Source: Aphelenchoides besseyi (Eukaryota > Nematoda > Chromadorea > Rhabditida > Aphelenchoididae). From it: a stretch of DNA of 64,000 bases. Positions within the stretch are counted from its first letter, which is position 1; every line of letters begins with the position of its first letter. The stretch spans positions 3,720,001-3,784,000 of the forward strand of contig JAMPIQ010000001.1 in assembly GCA_024699855.1 (NCBI GenBank), given 5' to 3'. Made by a program: the position numbers and the translations under genes. Below, in pieces: positions 43,666 through 56,801 of this stretch. The notes under the pieces are model-generated. The model searched no databases. It saw only the letters and a list, made by a program, of their open reading frames with translations, and was not told the origin of the DNA.

Positions 43666-44109
43666 GTTAGCCTCTTATTATTATATCAGAAAGACTCGCG
43701 GCTTTGCCGCTCGCTTACTTGTATGGTGTTTTCACGATTATATTTTAGCTCAGAGCAGCGCTCCAGTTTACGTTCCAATAGGTATGCACTTTTTATAATT
43801 ATAATGGATGGATAGAAACCGACTAATGCACATACTTTAATGTTATTTTTAGAAGTTGATCGGATTACTCAACAACTTGAAAAGTACTTGTCTTACGAGC
43901 AAGTTGATAGTATCAAATATTGCATCACTGTAATTTCAACTCATCATTCAATTTACTTAACGACGAACTTATCGGAATTGGGTTTCAAGTCCGGTTGAGG
44001 TATGTTTTTAATTGTGTATGATCTGAACTACTTATTATTTTGTTTAGGATCAAACAACGATGATTATGTGTAATTAAAAAGGAGATCAGCTTAAAACACA
44101 AATAGTAGA
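43666..44109. other. Region of uncertain content after the mariner
   Basis: A possible exon at about 43.85-44.0 kb, after a tttttag acceptor, encodes VDRITQQLEKYLSYEQVDS and neighbours. It belongs to no family I recognise and may be part of the DDE_1 fossil that follows. Confidence 0.3.
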
Positions 44110-44570
44110 ATGCGATGCCGAAGTCATCCATCGTTCGCAATAATCAACGCAGATCAAAGCGGATTTAATAAAGAAATCATGTCACGATCTCTGGCACCAG
44201 TGGGCGTTTGTTCTGTCGAAAGATCTGTTCAATCCGTTTCGTCAACAACTCACCCTTATACAGTTCTGCCGTGTTTGTATGCGAATGGAACCTTGGGATC
44301 GAAATTGTTTGTTGTTCTAGCAGAACCAAGCGGACGACTTCATTGTGGTGAATCGAAGATTCCGCTATTTTCGGAACCGCCATTTATTGGAATACCGCGC
44401 AAATCAGAACACTACATTCTTCTGGTAATTTTTCATCTTTGAACTAATTTTATAACCTTGTCTTTCTTTTGCAGGGATATCCGAGTATTGATTCAAACTA
44501 TCAGGCTCTTGAAGGTATCTTTTCTTCTGTCGACCGTGATGATGAAGGTCGCATACGTAGTTCAAGCTGA
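44110..44570 (+). pseudogene. DDE_1 transposase fragment
   Basis: Two joined pieces (intron near 44.43-44.48 kb) encode AIINADQSGFNKE, SSTTHPYTVLPCLYANGTLGS and VVLAEPSGRLHC. These match the first catalytic block of DDE_1/pogo-like transposases and parallel the complete transposase at 36 kb (FNADHCGCQLEF, THSFTVVPLVSMDGT, QLKEPNG). The remaining catalytic blocks are absent and it ends at TGA 44568. It belongs to a different, older family member. Confidence 0.65.
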
Positions 44571-45432
44571 GTTGAACCGAAAGACAGTTGCGGACCAGTC
44601 TTCAACTACATAGGTGAATTACTCGGCATCAATGTTGCAAACGAGTCATCGGCCAAATTCATCAGATTTAATGGTCAAAGCACTGTGAATAAAATATTTA
44701 ATGACATGAATGCGACGTTTCCTTTTTCTCTTAGTTATTGTTCTGGCTTTTTACATGGCTGCTAAATACCACAAAGACTGTATATTCAAAAAGTAAATTT
44801 GTAGAATAGTCGATGAATAAATTAAATTCGTTATTTTGCACTGTGTTTTTATGAGTTTTAGACATTTTGGGTCAAAAATAGGTTAAAAAGTGAAAAATTA
44901 GGCATGGATACCTGCTTTCATTAAATTTAATTGAAAAATGGTAAAATTGATAGTGAAATAGATTAAAAAGATGTTTGAAGTGTTTTATAGTATGTTATAA
45001 ATGTCGTTTCATGTAAAAGTCTTTATGTGGACATAGTTTCTTCAATTGGCCATAAAAATCTATAAAGCGTCATAGTGCCCCAGGCGAGACATTTTATGCA
45101 AGAGCGTGTGCATGAAGTATATCTTGTGATTGTTTTAAGCAGTTTACGCAGGAAGACTGCGAAGCACCAGGATGCGCCAGAAATGATATTTATACTCTAC
45201 GTGCGGTTAAACCGTCTTGTTCGAATAACCAATTCACAATAAATTTATTAAAACTTCCTATTTTACTTGAGCACAATTAGTATCTATTGCGTAAACTGTA
45301 CAAAAAGAAAAGGAACCCGTGTTATGGTCGTAAGGTTGTGCGTGGTTGGCGGATGTGAAAGATCAGAAGACAATTGAGGAATATTTTAACTGAAGAAAAT
45401 ATCTGAGAAGTTGAAGGAAATGAAGGAGAAGA
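44571..45432. other. AT-rich intergenic region
   Basis: No gene recognised. It includes the 3' flank of the spectrin-GEF1 gene on the minus strand. Confidence 0.4.
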
Positions 45433-48400
45433 TCAACGACCATTTGCGTCCGACTGTGGTGCCACAACGGATAATTGTTCCATGGCGGGAGGAAGATCGT
45501 CGGATGAAGCGGTCGATGAGACAGTGGAACGTTTACAAGCCAACGAAATCGGAGTTTCTGGACCGGCATTCATTTCAGACAACTAAACAAGGAAGTTAAT
45601 TGTTTTTATTTAATCTCTGACTTACTAATGGATAACCCTGATTGTCTTCGCTCAATGGCAACATATAATCTTCGTTGACTAATCCGTCTGACGCAAATCG
45701 GGGCTTTGTCGGTACACCGTTCAGTTGCTTTGGCCGTCGCATTTCGACAACTGTTAGCGGATTGTTGTTCAATTCTTTCGAATCGGATGACCGGTTGTCC
45801 ATTGAATTGGCTGAATCGAACGAAGCATTCGATAAACGTTGACTATCGGCAATCGAAATCGATTTTAACGATCCGACAATTGTGCTTTCATTGTAACGAG
45901 TTGTACCAATAGACTCATTGTCCGATATTTGGTTCTTGTCACTCATCAAGAGGACTAGTTCACGTAGAGTCTTCACCCAATGCTTTTTGCTTTCTTCGGT
46001 TTGTGCTTTCAAGACGGTCGTCTGATCACCTTGTGGAAGACTTCCTTTACGCAAACCAAACTTCGCTGCATCGCCTTCGATATGTTCAACGATGTGAAGA
46101 TCACTCAACTGAAAAATAATGGCAAATTACTACCTGATAATCTTTTGACTTACAAAATAACGGAATTTGCACAAATAGCGAATCTTTTTCATTGGCAACT
46201 CTTCTTTCTTGGCGAACAAAATGTTCGATTCGAACAAAAAGACTTGAAGTTCTTTGTCACGACGGAAATAACGTTTCGACTCGGAAACAATCATCGAATC
46301 CTGCATAACAAAGTTGCCGATTCGGTGCTTCTAAAACAACAGACATTGCAACTAGAAAACGCTTGCTGAAACTTACTTCTACATCTTCAAAATGTTTCAA
46401 ATGAACACGATCGTTGGCAGCGCGTGGGATTCCGAGCATTGAGTCGAGAGCCGTTTCCATGTCCTTTCGATTTCCAACCGTATATTTCATGAACTGACCC
46501 AAGAGCATTGGATAACGAGTAATACGTTGAATCGGTTTGATCAACATCGACTGTAGACTATGGTTTGGCTCGAGTCCATGACGACGTTGAATCTCCTAAA
46601 ACAATAATACGATCAATAACACAAGACTAATAGAACTCACATCGAAAACGGCGATCGTTTCGGGTTGATTGATAATCGAACTGTTTTCTTCATTGTTGAG
46701 AATGTAATCAGTGTAGTGTTCTTTCAGTTGCTCAACATAAGCGTAGAAACAACAACCAACTTCTTCAGGATTGTGTTCGTAGCCGCTGAGAGCACGATAA
46801 AGTTGTCCGGCATGGAAGTGATACAAATTTTCAATGTTGCCAAAAATTTCACGTTCTTTCTTTTGTAGCGAAACGGGGAGCGAACTCTCATCCATTCGAT
46901 ATGATTTCAAGTAGACTTCAATGCAACGTCTAAGGTCGTTGATGTAATCCATCTCTGAAGCCAATAGCTCTTGCATTGGATCTCTGCAATAAGGTTATCC
47001 ACCATATTAGGTTTTTCTCTTACTTTAACTTTTTTAAATTGTCACTGTGTTTCGTAAAGTCATTCGAATCCCGGTTCTGATGTGCCGTCTTGTTCTCTCG
47101 GGTCAAAATCTTCGATTTTACATTCTGAAACAAATTCACACTTCGAAGAGATTGGATTAGTTTACCGGAATATCTTCGACTTTACGCCCTAGTAGACCAT
47201 TCAATTGTCTGTTGTGTTTTACTAAAGTTGATTCCAATTCGTTGTATTGAGCTTCGGCTTGACGAATTGCTTTCTCGACGAATGGCGTATGGTAACTTTG
47301 GTTGTTAAAGTCGGACATCTTGTCACGAAGATCTTTGATATCCGCATTCATTTCCAACTGAAATTACAAAACCTCGTTATTTGATCAAACCTCATAACCC
47401 ACCGATCGTCGATAATCGACCACACGTTCCAAAATGATCTCGACTTCTCTTTTCGGTAAATTTCGAATTGAATCCATTGGCGGGACTTCGTCGGACAGTT
47501 TCGCTGCGCATAATCTTATTCCATCAGTCACCTAAATGTCCACTTTTTTCACAGGAACTTTCAATTTTCGTTTACTTGTTTAGCCAAAATCTCCAGATTA
47601 CACGCTTGTTTGCACGTGAACAGATCGACTTGGATTTCGTGCCACAGTTTCGTCAATCCCTGTTGATACTGTTCGATTTCACATTTACTATTCAACACTT
47701 TATCATGTAATCTGAGGGCCACTTCTTCTGTCGATTGTGGTTGTGAGTTGTCTTAAAAGAACAAATTATTTAAAGCTTTAAATCTGCTTCTCACTTCTAC
47801 AGTTTTCCATTTCAAAGGATTTCAAACGTGCAAGAAATTTGTCAGCACAACGTTGAGCATACATCGCTCCCTAAACTTATCTGTAAAAGCAGAGTATAAG
47901 AAGTAACGTACGTTAACAAATTTAGGCTTTTCCTCCATATGTTTTGCCATTCGAACACTGAAATTGTCACGTCGATGCACAAGCTCTTCGTTTTGTTCTC
48001 GCTCGCAGTTTTTCATTTGGTTTTCTTTGGCAGCTCTGTACCGTGCATCCAATGTTTTCATTCCCGGAATCGCCTTAAACAATCTTTCTTCACTATGCTA
48101 CAAACGTACTCTCACCGTTCCTATACAATAGTAAAATTCGTAAGCACTTGTAACCAACTTTTCACGACTTTCGCGAGTTCGCACGTACTTCGCAAATCGA
48201 GTTTTGACTTCGTCCAAAAGAACTTTCAGATCTTGAATTGTATCGACATCCAGAAGTTTGTCCATACACGCGTTGGTGTTTTGTTCGTAAGTGATCACCA
48301 GCTCTCGTAGGATCTATAAAGCAATCGCATAGAATAAAGACCGTCAACTCCTTACATCTGATTGGTTCTGAATTGCTTGGAATTCTCTTTTGATTTCTTT

Positions 48401-50697
48401 GGAACGCTCAAGATTATGTGGAAGACAGGGTTTTTTGAGAAGGTCCACAAAACACTTGTCGATTTCGTCTTTGATTTCGTGTGTTTTCATTCGCACTTTG
48501 TCTGCTAATCCTTTGGATTGTAGACGTCCAGAAACTTCACTTGCTCTCTGGAAACGACGATTAATCTATCGATATCCAATTGTTGCTACCTTCATAACCT
48601 TGTCCTCCAAATTCTTGATCTCATAGCGTACTTTTTCGATCGCAGCCAAAGCCGTTTGTTTGTCGCTCATTATCAATCCAAGACCTTCGATTTCCTAGAA
48701 ATTCAGTTGTCATTAGTGTGTGAATAGTCAACTCACTTCTTTTAACTTGTCCGCATTCTTGAGCGCATCATCAACCGACGTTTTAACGGACGTAATATTC
48801 ATCCAATGATGTCTTGCAATCTCACCCGAATGCCTATCAGGTATACGTTCTCTTTCACAAAGACCTTTCAAATCATGATCCCAACGCTAAAGCGAAGAAA
48901 TATGTGGAATTCAACAAACTGAAAACTCACCACAATGTCGTCGTATAGCTGCTCACAACATTTAAAGAACGTGATACAACTTGCTGCCTGCTTCAAAACC
49001 TCGCGTTGTGTTGGCCATCGACTTCGTTCCAAACTGTTTTTTTGTTCTAAAAGCTGCGTTTATTGCTGTTAACTAAAAACGGCCGTTTACCAATGTCGGC
49101 ACGTAAACCTTGAATGCTTAAGATGGTATCTTCGTTACGAACATTCAACAGTTGATGTTGTTCTTGGAGTTGAGCAATCAATTGATTTGCTTCACATATG
49201 ACTTTTTCATAAGCCTAAACGAAAGAATTGAAGAAGGCTCTTAGATGAGACCACTTGCCTGATTACAACAATCATTTTGCAGTTGAAAACTTTCCTTCTG
49301 TTGTTCTGCTAAATCGGGAGTCAACGGTACAATTCGAATTTCTTCGTTTCGATTGTCCAATTTTGCATAGTAGTCCATCATTTCTCGATAATGATTGAAA
49401 AAGTTCTTAGCCATGTACAACAATCGACTACGAGAATCAACTTTTATCGTGAAATCACGAATTCGATTGCAAAGTTCATTAACAAGTCTTCGCGTTTGCT
49501 CGGCATCAATTTCGCCTAAAAATCCTTCTGATTACACTTACGAGTTTGCAGTTTACCGTTGCTAATCAACTCGTCAGCTGTGTTTATTAACGAGTGTGCA
49601 TTGGTGTAAGTACAGTTGGCAATTTCGCGGAATTTCATATGCGTACGCTCCAAAACAACGGCCGTATCGTAGTCCTTGCCGATGGCAAATTTGCGTTTCA
49701 AAAATGTTTCTCCATGAATGTCCAACCATTCCAGCACGGCTCTGACTTCCGGAAGTAGTAGATGCGCTTTGATTCGTTGATCGATGGACAAATTTCGACT
49801 TTCCCAAGCGTTTAAAATCTGCTTGCGAACATGAACCATGTGCTTCATACAATCGTGCAGATACTTGCCAGATCCACTAGCCGAATTGTGATCCCGATTT
49901 ACCTTCTTCTGTAGTTGACCCAAACTGTCAAACATTTCACTGTAAGCTTCATCGTAATTGGCTTTGAATTTCTTGTGATTCTCGTGGGCAACTTGTAGTT
50001 CTTGGATTGACTTATTCAAAACGCTTGTTGGATTCACACCGACGTTTAAGATCCATTTGTCTGCTTGTTGCATGTACTGAAAAAACCTGATAGATCAAAC
50101 AACAATCAGAAATCAGTTACCGTTTTGTATCGACTATGAAAGTCTAAAGCCAACTTAAGCAAATCCGTACGTTCAGATAGTCGTTGTTTCAGAAGTGACC
50201 AATCGGCAGTCAAGCGTTTCAAATGCATTTCAATTTGATTGATGCCGGCTCGTGAATCCGCAAGCCGTCTTCCCGTATTCAGCACATTTTCGTAAGAAGG
50301 TTCAACATTCTAGACGGCGAAGTGAAGAAAATTGGTGCAAAAGACTACTCACATTTACAGTGCTTATCATCTCCATATGGGCATGATGAAGTTGTTGTGC
50401 TTCTTCGATGTTGTTTCCAATCTTAAAGGCAAACTTCTCCGTTTGTACCAACTTAGACGCAATGAATTGAGAAATGCTCGAGTATTCTTCTTCGAAGCTT
50501 TTCAGTTGACTGTTTCGATCCAATTCGCGTCGTTTGGCGGACCGCAAGTCCATCACTTCCTTGCTGCAAACAAACGATCAATGGATGTCAATTTCGATTT
50601 TCGTACTTTGCTCTGCTGGTCTCAGATGGTTTGAGAAATCCGTAGACCGATTGGAAACAATTTTGTTGTCACTTTGCACTCTGAAACGTTCGCACAT
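45433..50697 (-). CDS. Trio/UNC-73 N-terminal half: spectrin repeats, DH1, PH1
   Basis: Many exons run leftwards. From about 50.57 to 47.0 kb they encode a long alpha-helical region of about 1,000 residues with spectrin-repeat character. A DH domain follows (EMDYINDLRRCIEVYL; EREIFGNIENLYHFH; EEVGCCFYAYVEQL; FDEIQRRHGLE; LIKPIQRITRYPMLLGQFM), then a PH domain (DKELQVFLFESNILFAKKE; VEHIEGDAAKFGLRKG; HWVKTLRELV). The DH matches the first GEF unit of Trio/Kalirin/UNC-73, which activates Rac/RhoG. A Ser-rich tail ends at TGA 45433-45435. No SH3, second GEF or kinase follows. A Sec14 domain was not found; the first exon is uncertain, with a candidate ATG at 50697 joining in frame through a weak donor. 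The GEF2 half is the separate gene at 17.6 kb. Confidence 0.85.
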
Positions 50698-51769
50698 AAA
50701 CAGAAGTGTTCGCGGAAATAATTTGGTTTAATTCGCGACACAAACAAGTGTGTTAACGAATAAATAAATCGAGCGAATAAACAAACAAACAAAAAGCTTT
50801 TTGCAGCGGTTTTCCCCAACAAACGAAAAACGTGATGAGCTGAAGACCGAAATTAGATCACGCAAATTGAATCTCGGGAAATTTCGTTTTCCAGTTGATG
50901 GAAACGAAAAGTACGAAAATTTCCTCGAAAAAATACGAGGCGGAAGCTTCGCTCTTATGCGGACAAGCGGCGCAATGAGGGAAAAGCGAACGCATGGACA
51001 CTCCGGCTCTTCGACTCATCGGTCAGTTTGCTCGCCATTTCGAACTAAATGACAAAAGAGGCATCGCGGCGTATAACAATACGCGTTTTGATGCCAAAAA
51101 TCTCGAGGACTTGACCACGCGGACAGCTGCTACAGCGGCCAAAAGATCGCGAAAGAAATTTGATCGGAGGGAAACCGCACGTTCTCCAAAAAAATATCTT
51201 CACTATGCGAACTGAATGGTGACATTCGCCGTTTACGGAACAAGTGGATACGACATTTCGGCTAATTAGCCGTTCATTCCACCTACTCGCCATTTGGTTG
51301 ATTTTCGACGCAAATTTGGCGAAACCCGAAGCACATCGCAAATCCGACGGACGAGTGGATCATGACAAGTCTTCCGCTGCGATCTGTTTCTCAACTGATC
51401 CGGCTAGTTTCCAGTGATCGTATTCGAGATATCAACTGAGCAACAGAACTAATATCGACCGATTTAATTCAAAGAACAACCTATGAGTTTGTTAGGCATC
51501 GAAGGCTTTTGAAGTAGTTGGCTTGAAAGTTGATGGGAGTTCAAATCGTAAAATTCATATAAACAAACAAAAAACTTATACATCACATTATAGTGACCGT
51601 CATTCTTCAGTATAAATGGTTAATTGACTGTAGTAATCAAATACTTCACAACAGGACGAAAAGCGATAACCGAGATACTTCGCCTATCGCTGTGGTTTTT
51701 GTCTTAGCGTTCACAGAAAATTTGTAAGTCAAGAGAGTCTTTTCATTCTATTTACATTAAAGAATTGTA
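50698..51769. other. Divergent promoter region of the Trio half and NCBP1
   Basis: 1.1 kb between two head-to-head genes. ORFs at 50801-51052 and 50994-51215 show no domain or splice support. Missing 5' exons of the Trio half, if any, could lie here, but none was recognised. Confidence 0.4.
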
Positions 51770-54766
51770 ATGTCTGATCGTCGAAAACGCGCATTTGAAG
51801 AGGACGATGGTGAGTTGACTTCCAATTCAAGTTTTGATGTTCGTTTTCAGCGGACATGGACGGAAAAGTCCGTCGGATGGGCGCTGGCGATGGCAGAGAT
51901 GTTGGTCCAAAGTTAATCGAGCAGATTTCGAAGGTCGATGAACGAACCGACGTCTCGATTGAAACCGCATTGGAGGAGCTATCGGGCACATTGAGCGAGC
52001 AAATCGAACCGTACGAAGGCCAAATCATTGATATCCTTTCGGATTGGTATGTTTGAGTTTTTTTCAAGTTAGAACCAGTGCTTTAGTGTCGCTTATGCTC
52101 CGGAAAAAATCACCGTTTTTTCGACTTTGTGCGGACTTCTCAACGTTAAGTGTAATCGATTTGGCGACAGTGTGAGTTCGGAAACAGTTAAGCGAGTCAT
52201 TATAGCAACATTTAGCTGGTTTCCCGACTGATCTCAGACCTGAACACTCGATTGAAGGCGGCGGAATACGACATCGTTGTTCGCATTGTGACGTTTTTGA
52301 CGGACCTTGGAAATGCACGAGTTTTGACTTACGACTCGATCGTCGAGTTTCTGCTCAGTTTCATCGAACAAGCGGCTGTTCAGAACGTAGGAGCTTCATT
52401 GCTGCAGTCTAATGGAATCGGGGTTTCAGTTGCTCAGCGACTTCTACATCTATTCGGTGATGCACACATTGCCGTGGATCGGAGGTGCTCTTTTCCAGAA
52501 TCAATTGTCAACTCTCAGTGAGCTGATGAGTAAACTCGAAAAGTACCTTTCGAATCGACCAAAACAACACGTTAAGATCTTGGGTGTTTGGGAACAAATT
52601 GAACAGCACGAACAAGAAGACTATTTGGATAGTTTGTGGTCTCAGTTAAAGAAGATGCAAGAGAACAACTGGATGGAAAGGCATATTTCTCGACATTACG
52701 TAGCTTTCGAATCAACATTGAGTGATGCCGTTTCTCACAACCTGCCAAGGTAAATTAACGTCAGAATCAATTAACACATTCTTCTTAGTGTCGTTCTACC
52801 GACATTTGATCCTGAGCTCTTCAAATACCCGCTTCCACGAGTTGTGTTTCGTCTATTTGCCGACACCGATTGTCCAGAAGAGGTTTGCAGTTTAAGACGT
52901 TGGTTTATTCACAATGAACTTCAGGAACCAATCTTACCGGGAAGTAACGAAATTGAGCGTTTCTTGGCCGAAGAAGATTTGAATTGGATCATTAGCAACA
53001 ATCATTTGAATGTTCGTTTGTGGTAAGTTTGCACTAGTAAGACGAAATTTAGTTCTGTTTAGCGGCAAAGCACTTCTCAATTACAAGAAACGTGACATTA
53101 TTCCGTTGAATTACGTGATTGTTGAAGTAATATTCAGTCAACTATTTCGTCTGCCAAAACCTCCGCACGTCGAATTGTTCTACGGTGCTATTCTCATTGA
53201 ACTTTGTCGGGTTCAAGCCGAATCTATGCCTCGAGTTTTGGCTCAAGCTGCAGAGTTGTTGTATCAAAGATCACGTTCATTACATCCCGTCTGTTTGGAT
53301 CGGTATCTTGAGTATTTGGTTCATAATTTAATTTGTTGCAGTTTTGTCGATTGGTTCAGTTTTCATCTCTCCAACTTTCAATTTCGATGGTCGTGGAACG
53401 AGTGGTTGGATTGTGTCGAAGTTTGTTTGGTTAATCAGAGCATCACATAGTTCTCTGGATTTAGCTTTCAAAATACGATAGGCGACAAGCATTTGTTCGT
53501 GAAGTTTTGGAAAAATGCATGCACTTGGCCTATCATCAGAAGTTGACGCAAATTCTGCCTCAAGAACTTCATGCATTGATTCCGAATAAACCGGAAGTTG
53601 TTTACGTGTTGGACGATCCATCACATCCAGCACACTCCCAAAGTCAAGCGTTTATCACGATGTTAAAAGAGAAAAAGGAGTCGAAAGATTTGCTCATTGA
53701 ACTTCAAGCTGATCGTTTGTCTTCGCCAGAGGATCCGAATTTCCGCTACGACTCGGATATGATTGCCGTTTTTACAGCAGTTCTCACCAAGATGTACTCG
53801 CGAACATTCAGTCACACGTTTGCAGGATTCACAAAGTAAGCAACCCATTCAATGGGAAACCTAAAGCTTCTTCAGGTTTGTGGAATTATATCGGAAAGTG
53901 AGCAGTGGAAATCATGAGATCCAAACCACGATCTTGCGAACTGTTTACGACTGTTGGATCAAAAACAAACAAGTGAGTTTGGATTATAAGATCGATAGAT
54001 AATTGTAAAAATTTAGATGTTGTTTATGTTGGTCGACAAACTAATGAAAATGCGAATCATCGAACCAATTAGTATCGTGAGTTGGGTCTTCTGTGATGAC
54101 ATGAAGGACGAGTTGTATCGGTAAAAGGCAAGAAGTAATACCAATTAAAGTCTTCGGTTTTAGAAGTTGGATTTGGGAGCTGTTGAACACCGCGATCTTC
54201 CGCTTGGATTGTCAAACGAATGTGATGCAACAGGAGCTTGAACTATTGGAAAAGAAATCGAAGCGAATTGAAAAATTCGAGGTTACATACATTGCAGTTT
54301 CTGTAAATTGTTTTGTTTTACAGAAAACCGAAGACGATGAGAACACAGAAGTAGCGGACGAGTTAAAGGAAATGAGTCAAACTGTCGACGTTCTTCAACG
54401 AGATATGCGGGAAATGTTGTTGCAAGTTTGTCACGTGAGTTTTTGCACCAACTCTGATGAAGACAATCTGGATGTTTTCAGAAGTTCACGGTCTCTTTAA
54501 CTGAACAATTGGTCACAATGAACGAGCAAATGGAAGATCATCGTGAAGAAGTGGAACTGAAGTTTTTGTTTCTCATCGGTCGTTTCAAACAAATTTTCTT
54601 GGCGGTGAGACGATCAGTTCTTCAAATGACATTTTACTCTGTTTAGAATCCCGAAACAATGTGGAAACACAGCGACGTGTTGCATTCCGATCTCTTTTCC
54701 ACTGCAGATATCGATCCACAGATCGTTGAGGTTTACGAGGGATTCAGATCGTTGAAACGCACTTAA
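51770..54766 (+). CDS. ncbp1: Nuclear cap-binding protein subunit 1 (CBP80)
   Basis: About fourteen exons from ATG 51770 to TAA 54764 encode about 790 residues, the usual family length. CBP80 is the large subunit of the nuclear cap-binding complex; with CBP20 it binds the m7G cap and links transcripts to splicing, export and decay. Matches run the whole length. The N-terminus has a KR-rich signal ([12 protein letters not shown]). MIF4G domains 1-3 show [103 protein letters not shown] and [18 protein letters not shown]-terminal helical region with a coiled coil follows. No damage is visible once introns are removed. Confidence 0.94.
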
Positions 54767-54891
54767 CAGACCAATTCATGTTCTCGTATTTATTCTTTAT
54801 TGTAATTCTCGTTGATATGAATATTAATTTTATGTCTTTTACTACGGACCTTCTCTTCCTATTTGACTTCTGTTGGGTTTCATTCGATAAA

Positions 54892-55671
54892 ATGAGTTGG
54901 AGATTTGCTTTTTGTTTCCTACAAATCTGCAGTGCACTTGCGGCTTCGGACGGTCTACTGAGCGAATTCAAAAGGAATTCATATGAACAGTTCGATGAGT
55001 CCAATGACCGGGACTTTGAGGATGAAAAGACCGCAAACATTTTCGAAGACTTCCGCAACGATGCCCGTTACATTGTTAAGAACCTGAAGCTGGAATCAGA
55101 GGAAGAACTGTTTGTGCACGTGCGGCCAAATTCGTTGGCTATGAAATTACAATACGGAGAAGAGTATTTACGTCAGAGACTTTTTCGGCCAAAGAATTAT
55201 GGTAAGAACTAATAATTCGATATCACCCGGTTGTTTATTTTAAGTTGATTCTTCGCACTCTCGTCATCCTGAACACTTGACAAACAGCAACGAACGGAAA
55301 CTCCAGGAACAATACGCGTCGGAAACAGAAGACGAGGGTTTGAATGGGAATACAAAACCGTACAAAGAAAAGTATCGACGGGTACCATTAGGTCGATTAG
55401 CTTCTATGCTCACAACAACCGTAAAACCAAAGCGTAGAGGAGGGTTCAAAAGACCGCGATCAAAACTCGAAATCTTTCCACTCCAATCGGACAATTTGGA
55501 TGTTAAGACGAACGGTCGTCCATTTGAACACAGCGTTTTTGAAGGCTGTAAGTTGGTAAATAATGCAAGACACATTTGATTTCAGTCACTTACTTACCGG
55601 GCGATCCGATTCCCGTGAACGAAATCTTCGGCACAATCGCAATACCAACGGCCAACAAACAGAAAAAATAA
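54892..55671 (+). CDS. Unknown secreted protein
   Basis: Three exons: 54892 to about 55200, then to about 55550, then to TAA 55669. An upstream Met at about 54818 is possible, but MSWRFAFCFLQICSALAASDG from 54892 is a good signal peptide. The roughly 230-residue mature protein is charged and rich in Lys, Arg and Glu. It has several basic clusters (KPKRRGGFKRPRSK; EKYRRVPLGR) that might be processing sites, no cysteine pattern and no membrane anchor. I do not recognise the family; a propeptide or neuropeptide-like precursor is only a guess. It follows NCBP1 by about 125 bp on the same strand. Confidence 0.65.
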
Positions 55672-55818
55672 ACGAACAAAAAGAACGATTGTTAATGTGA
55701 TGAATTAAATAAACTTAACGCCTTGACTTCAATTATCATGACAATGACCAGGTTGTTTGATAAGAAGTCTTCTGCCTCAAGAAAGCAGAGATTGTGAAGC
55801 ACTAATCCTGAAATCGAA

Positions 55819-56707
55819 ATGCTTCCAAGTTTGATTGCTATTTCGTTTGTTTTGTTTCATCTTGAACCAAAAACTGCAGCGTTTGAGTTCGGACACAAAG
55901 AACTACGTAAGTCGACACATGTGCGTTAGCTTCTTTTTTTCACCTTCAGATAATTCGATAATCAGCTTTTGTCACGCGCTTCCTTTTCCTACGATTTTCC
56001 TCAAAAATCGTTGTATAATTCAACGAGAAGATGTCACTTGTGCAGAGATCCTTTCCCAATGCAAACACAAGTTTCCACAGTTCACGTTGATGGACACTCG
56101 GCAATTGGAACCAGTTTTCGTGAAACACATCCAAAAACTAAACTTCTTCAAGAGCTTTAAAGCAAACGGCGACTTCTGTGTCATCGGTAAGATTCGATTC
56201 ATGTTCTCATGTGAATTGTTTTCAGTCAACGGTTACGACTGTCCGACAACGTTTTTCGAATTCAACGGTCTTTGTTACCGTGTTTTCTCCGAACGTAAAA
56301 GCTATGCAGCGGCAAAGAAGAGCTGCGAAACTTCAGAAGCTCATTTAGTCGAAATCCACGATGATCTGACAAACGCGTTTGTGGAAAGTGAGTTGCACAT
56401 TCAAAGAGTATCGCTTTGTCCAGATCTTGTTGTAAAGAAGTTCAAACAACCCATATGGTTGGGAATCGAAAGAGACTCCGCAGAGAATTTGTGGCAAAAT
56501 TTCGACGGTACTCAACACACGCAACCGATCTACTTCCGTTGGATGTTTTTCACAAAAGGTGTGATTACAAAAAACGAAGACCTGAACATTAGTTTAGGTC
56601 ATAACAACGCTTTAATGGACTATGGAATCTACAATGGCTATTGGAAATCGGCAACACCAACCGAATTGCATCCATTTGTTTGTCAAAGAAAAGCGGTTAA
56701 GAGCTGA
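55819..56707 (+). CDS. Secreted C-type lectin-like protein
   Basis: Starts MLPSLIAISFVLFHL (signal peptide). Introns lie at about 55.91-55.95 kb and 56.19-56.22 kb, and the stop is at 56705. A Cys-containing N-terminal module (FCHAL...NRCII...TCAEILSQCKHKFPQF...FCVI) may be a degenerate first C-type lectin domain. A full CTLD follows: GYDCPTTFFEFNGLCYRVF, SYAAAKKSCETSEAHLVEIHD, PIWLGIERDS and HPFVCQRKAV. The classical EPN/QPD plus WND calcium-sugar motif is not evident, so carbohydrate binding is uncertain. Such proteins are abundant in nematodes, many with immune or cuticle roles. Confidence 0.85.
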
Positions 56708-56801
56708 GAATAAACCCGATTGTGTTCTATACAAACGTTTATACGTCCAACCAAACATAACAAAACAATCGGAAATAGAGACCTACATCTAAACGTGACC
56801 A

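Noticed and set aside
50801..51215. Two overlapping plus-strand ORFs between the Trio half and NCBP1
   Set aside because: No domain or splice support; they lie in a divergent promoter region and one overlaps the other in a different frame.
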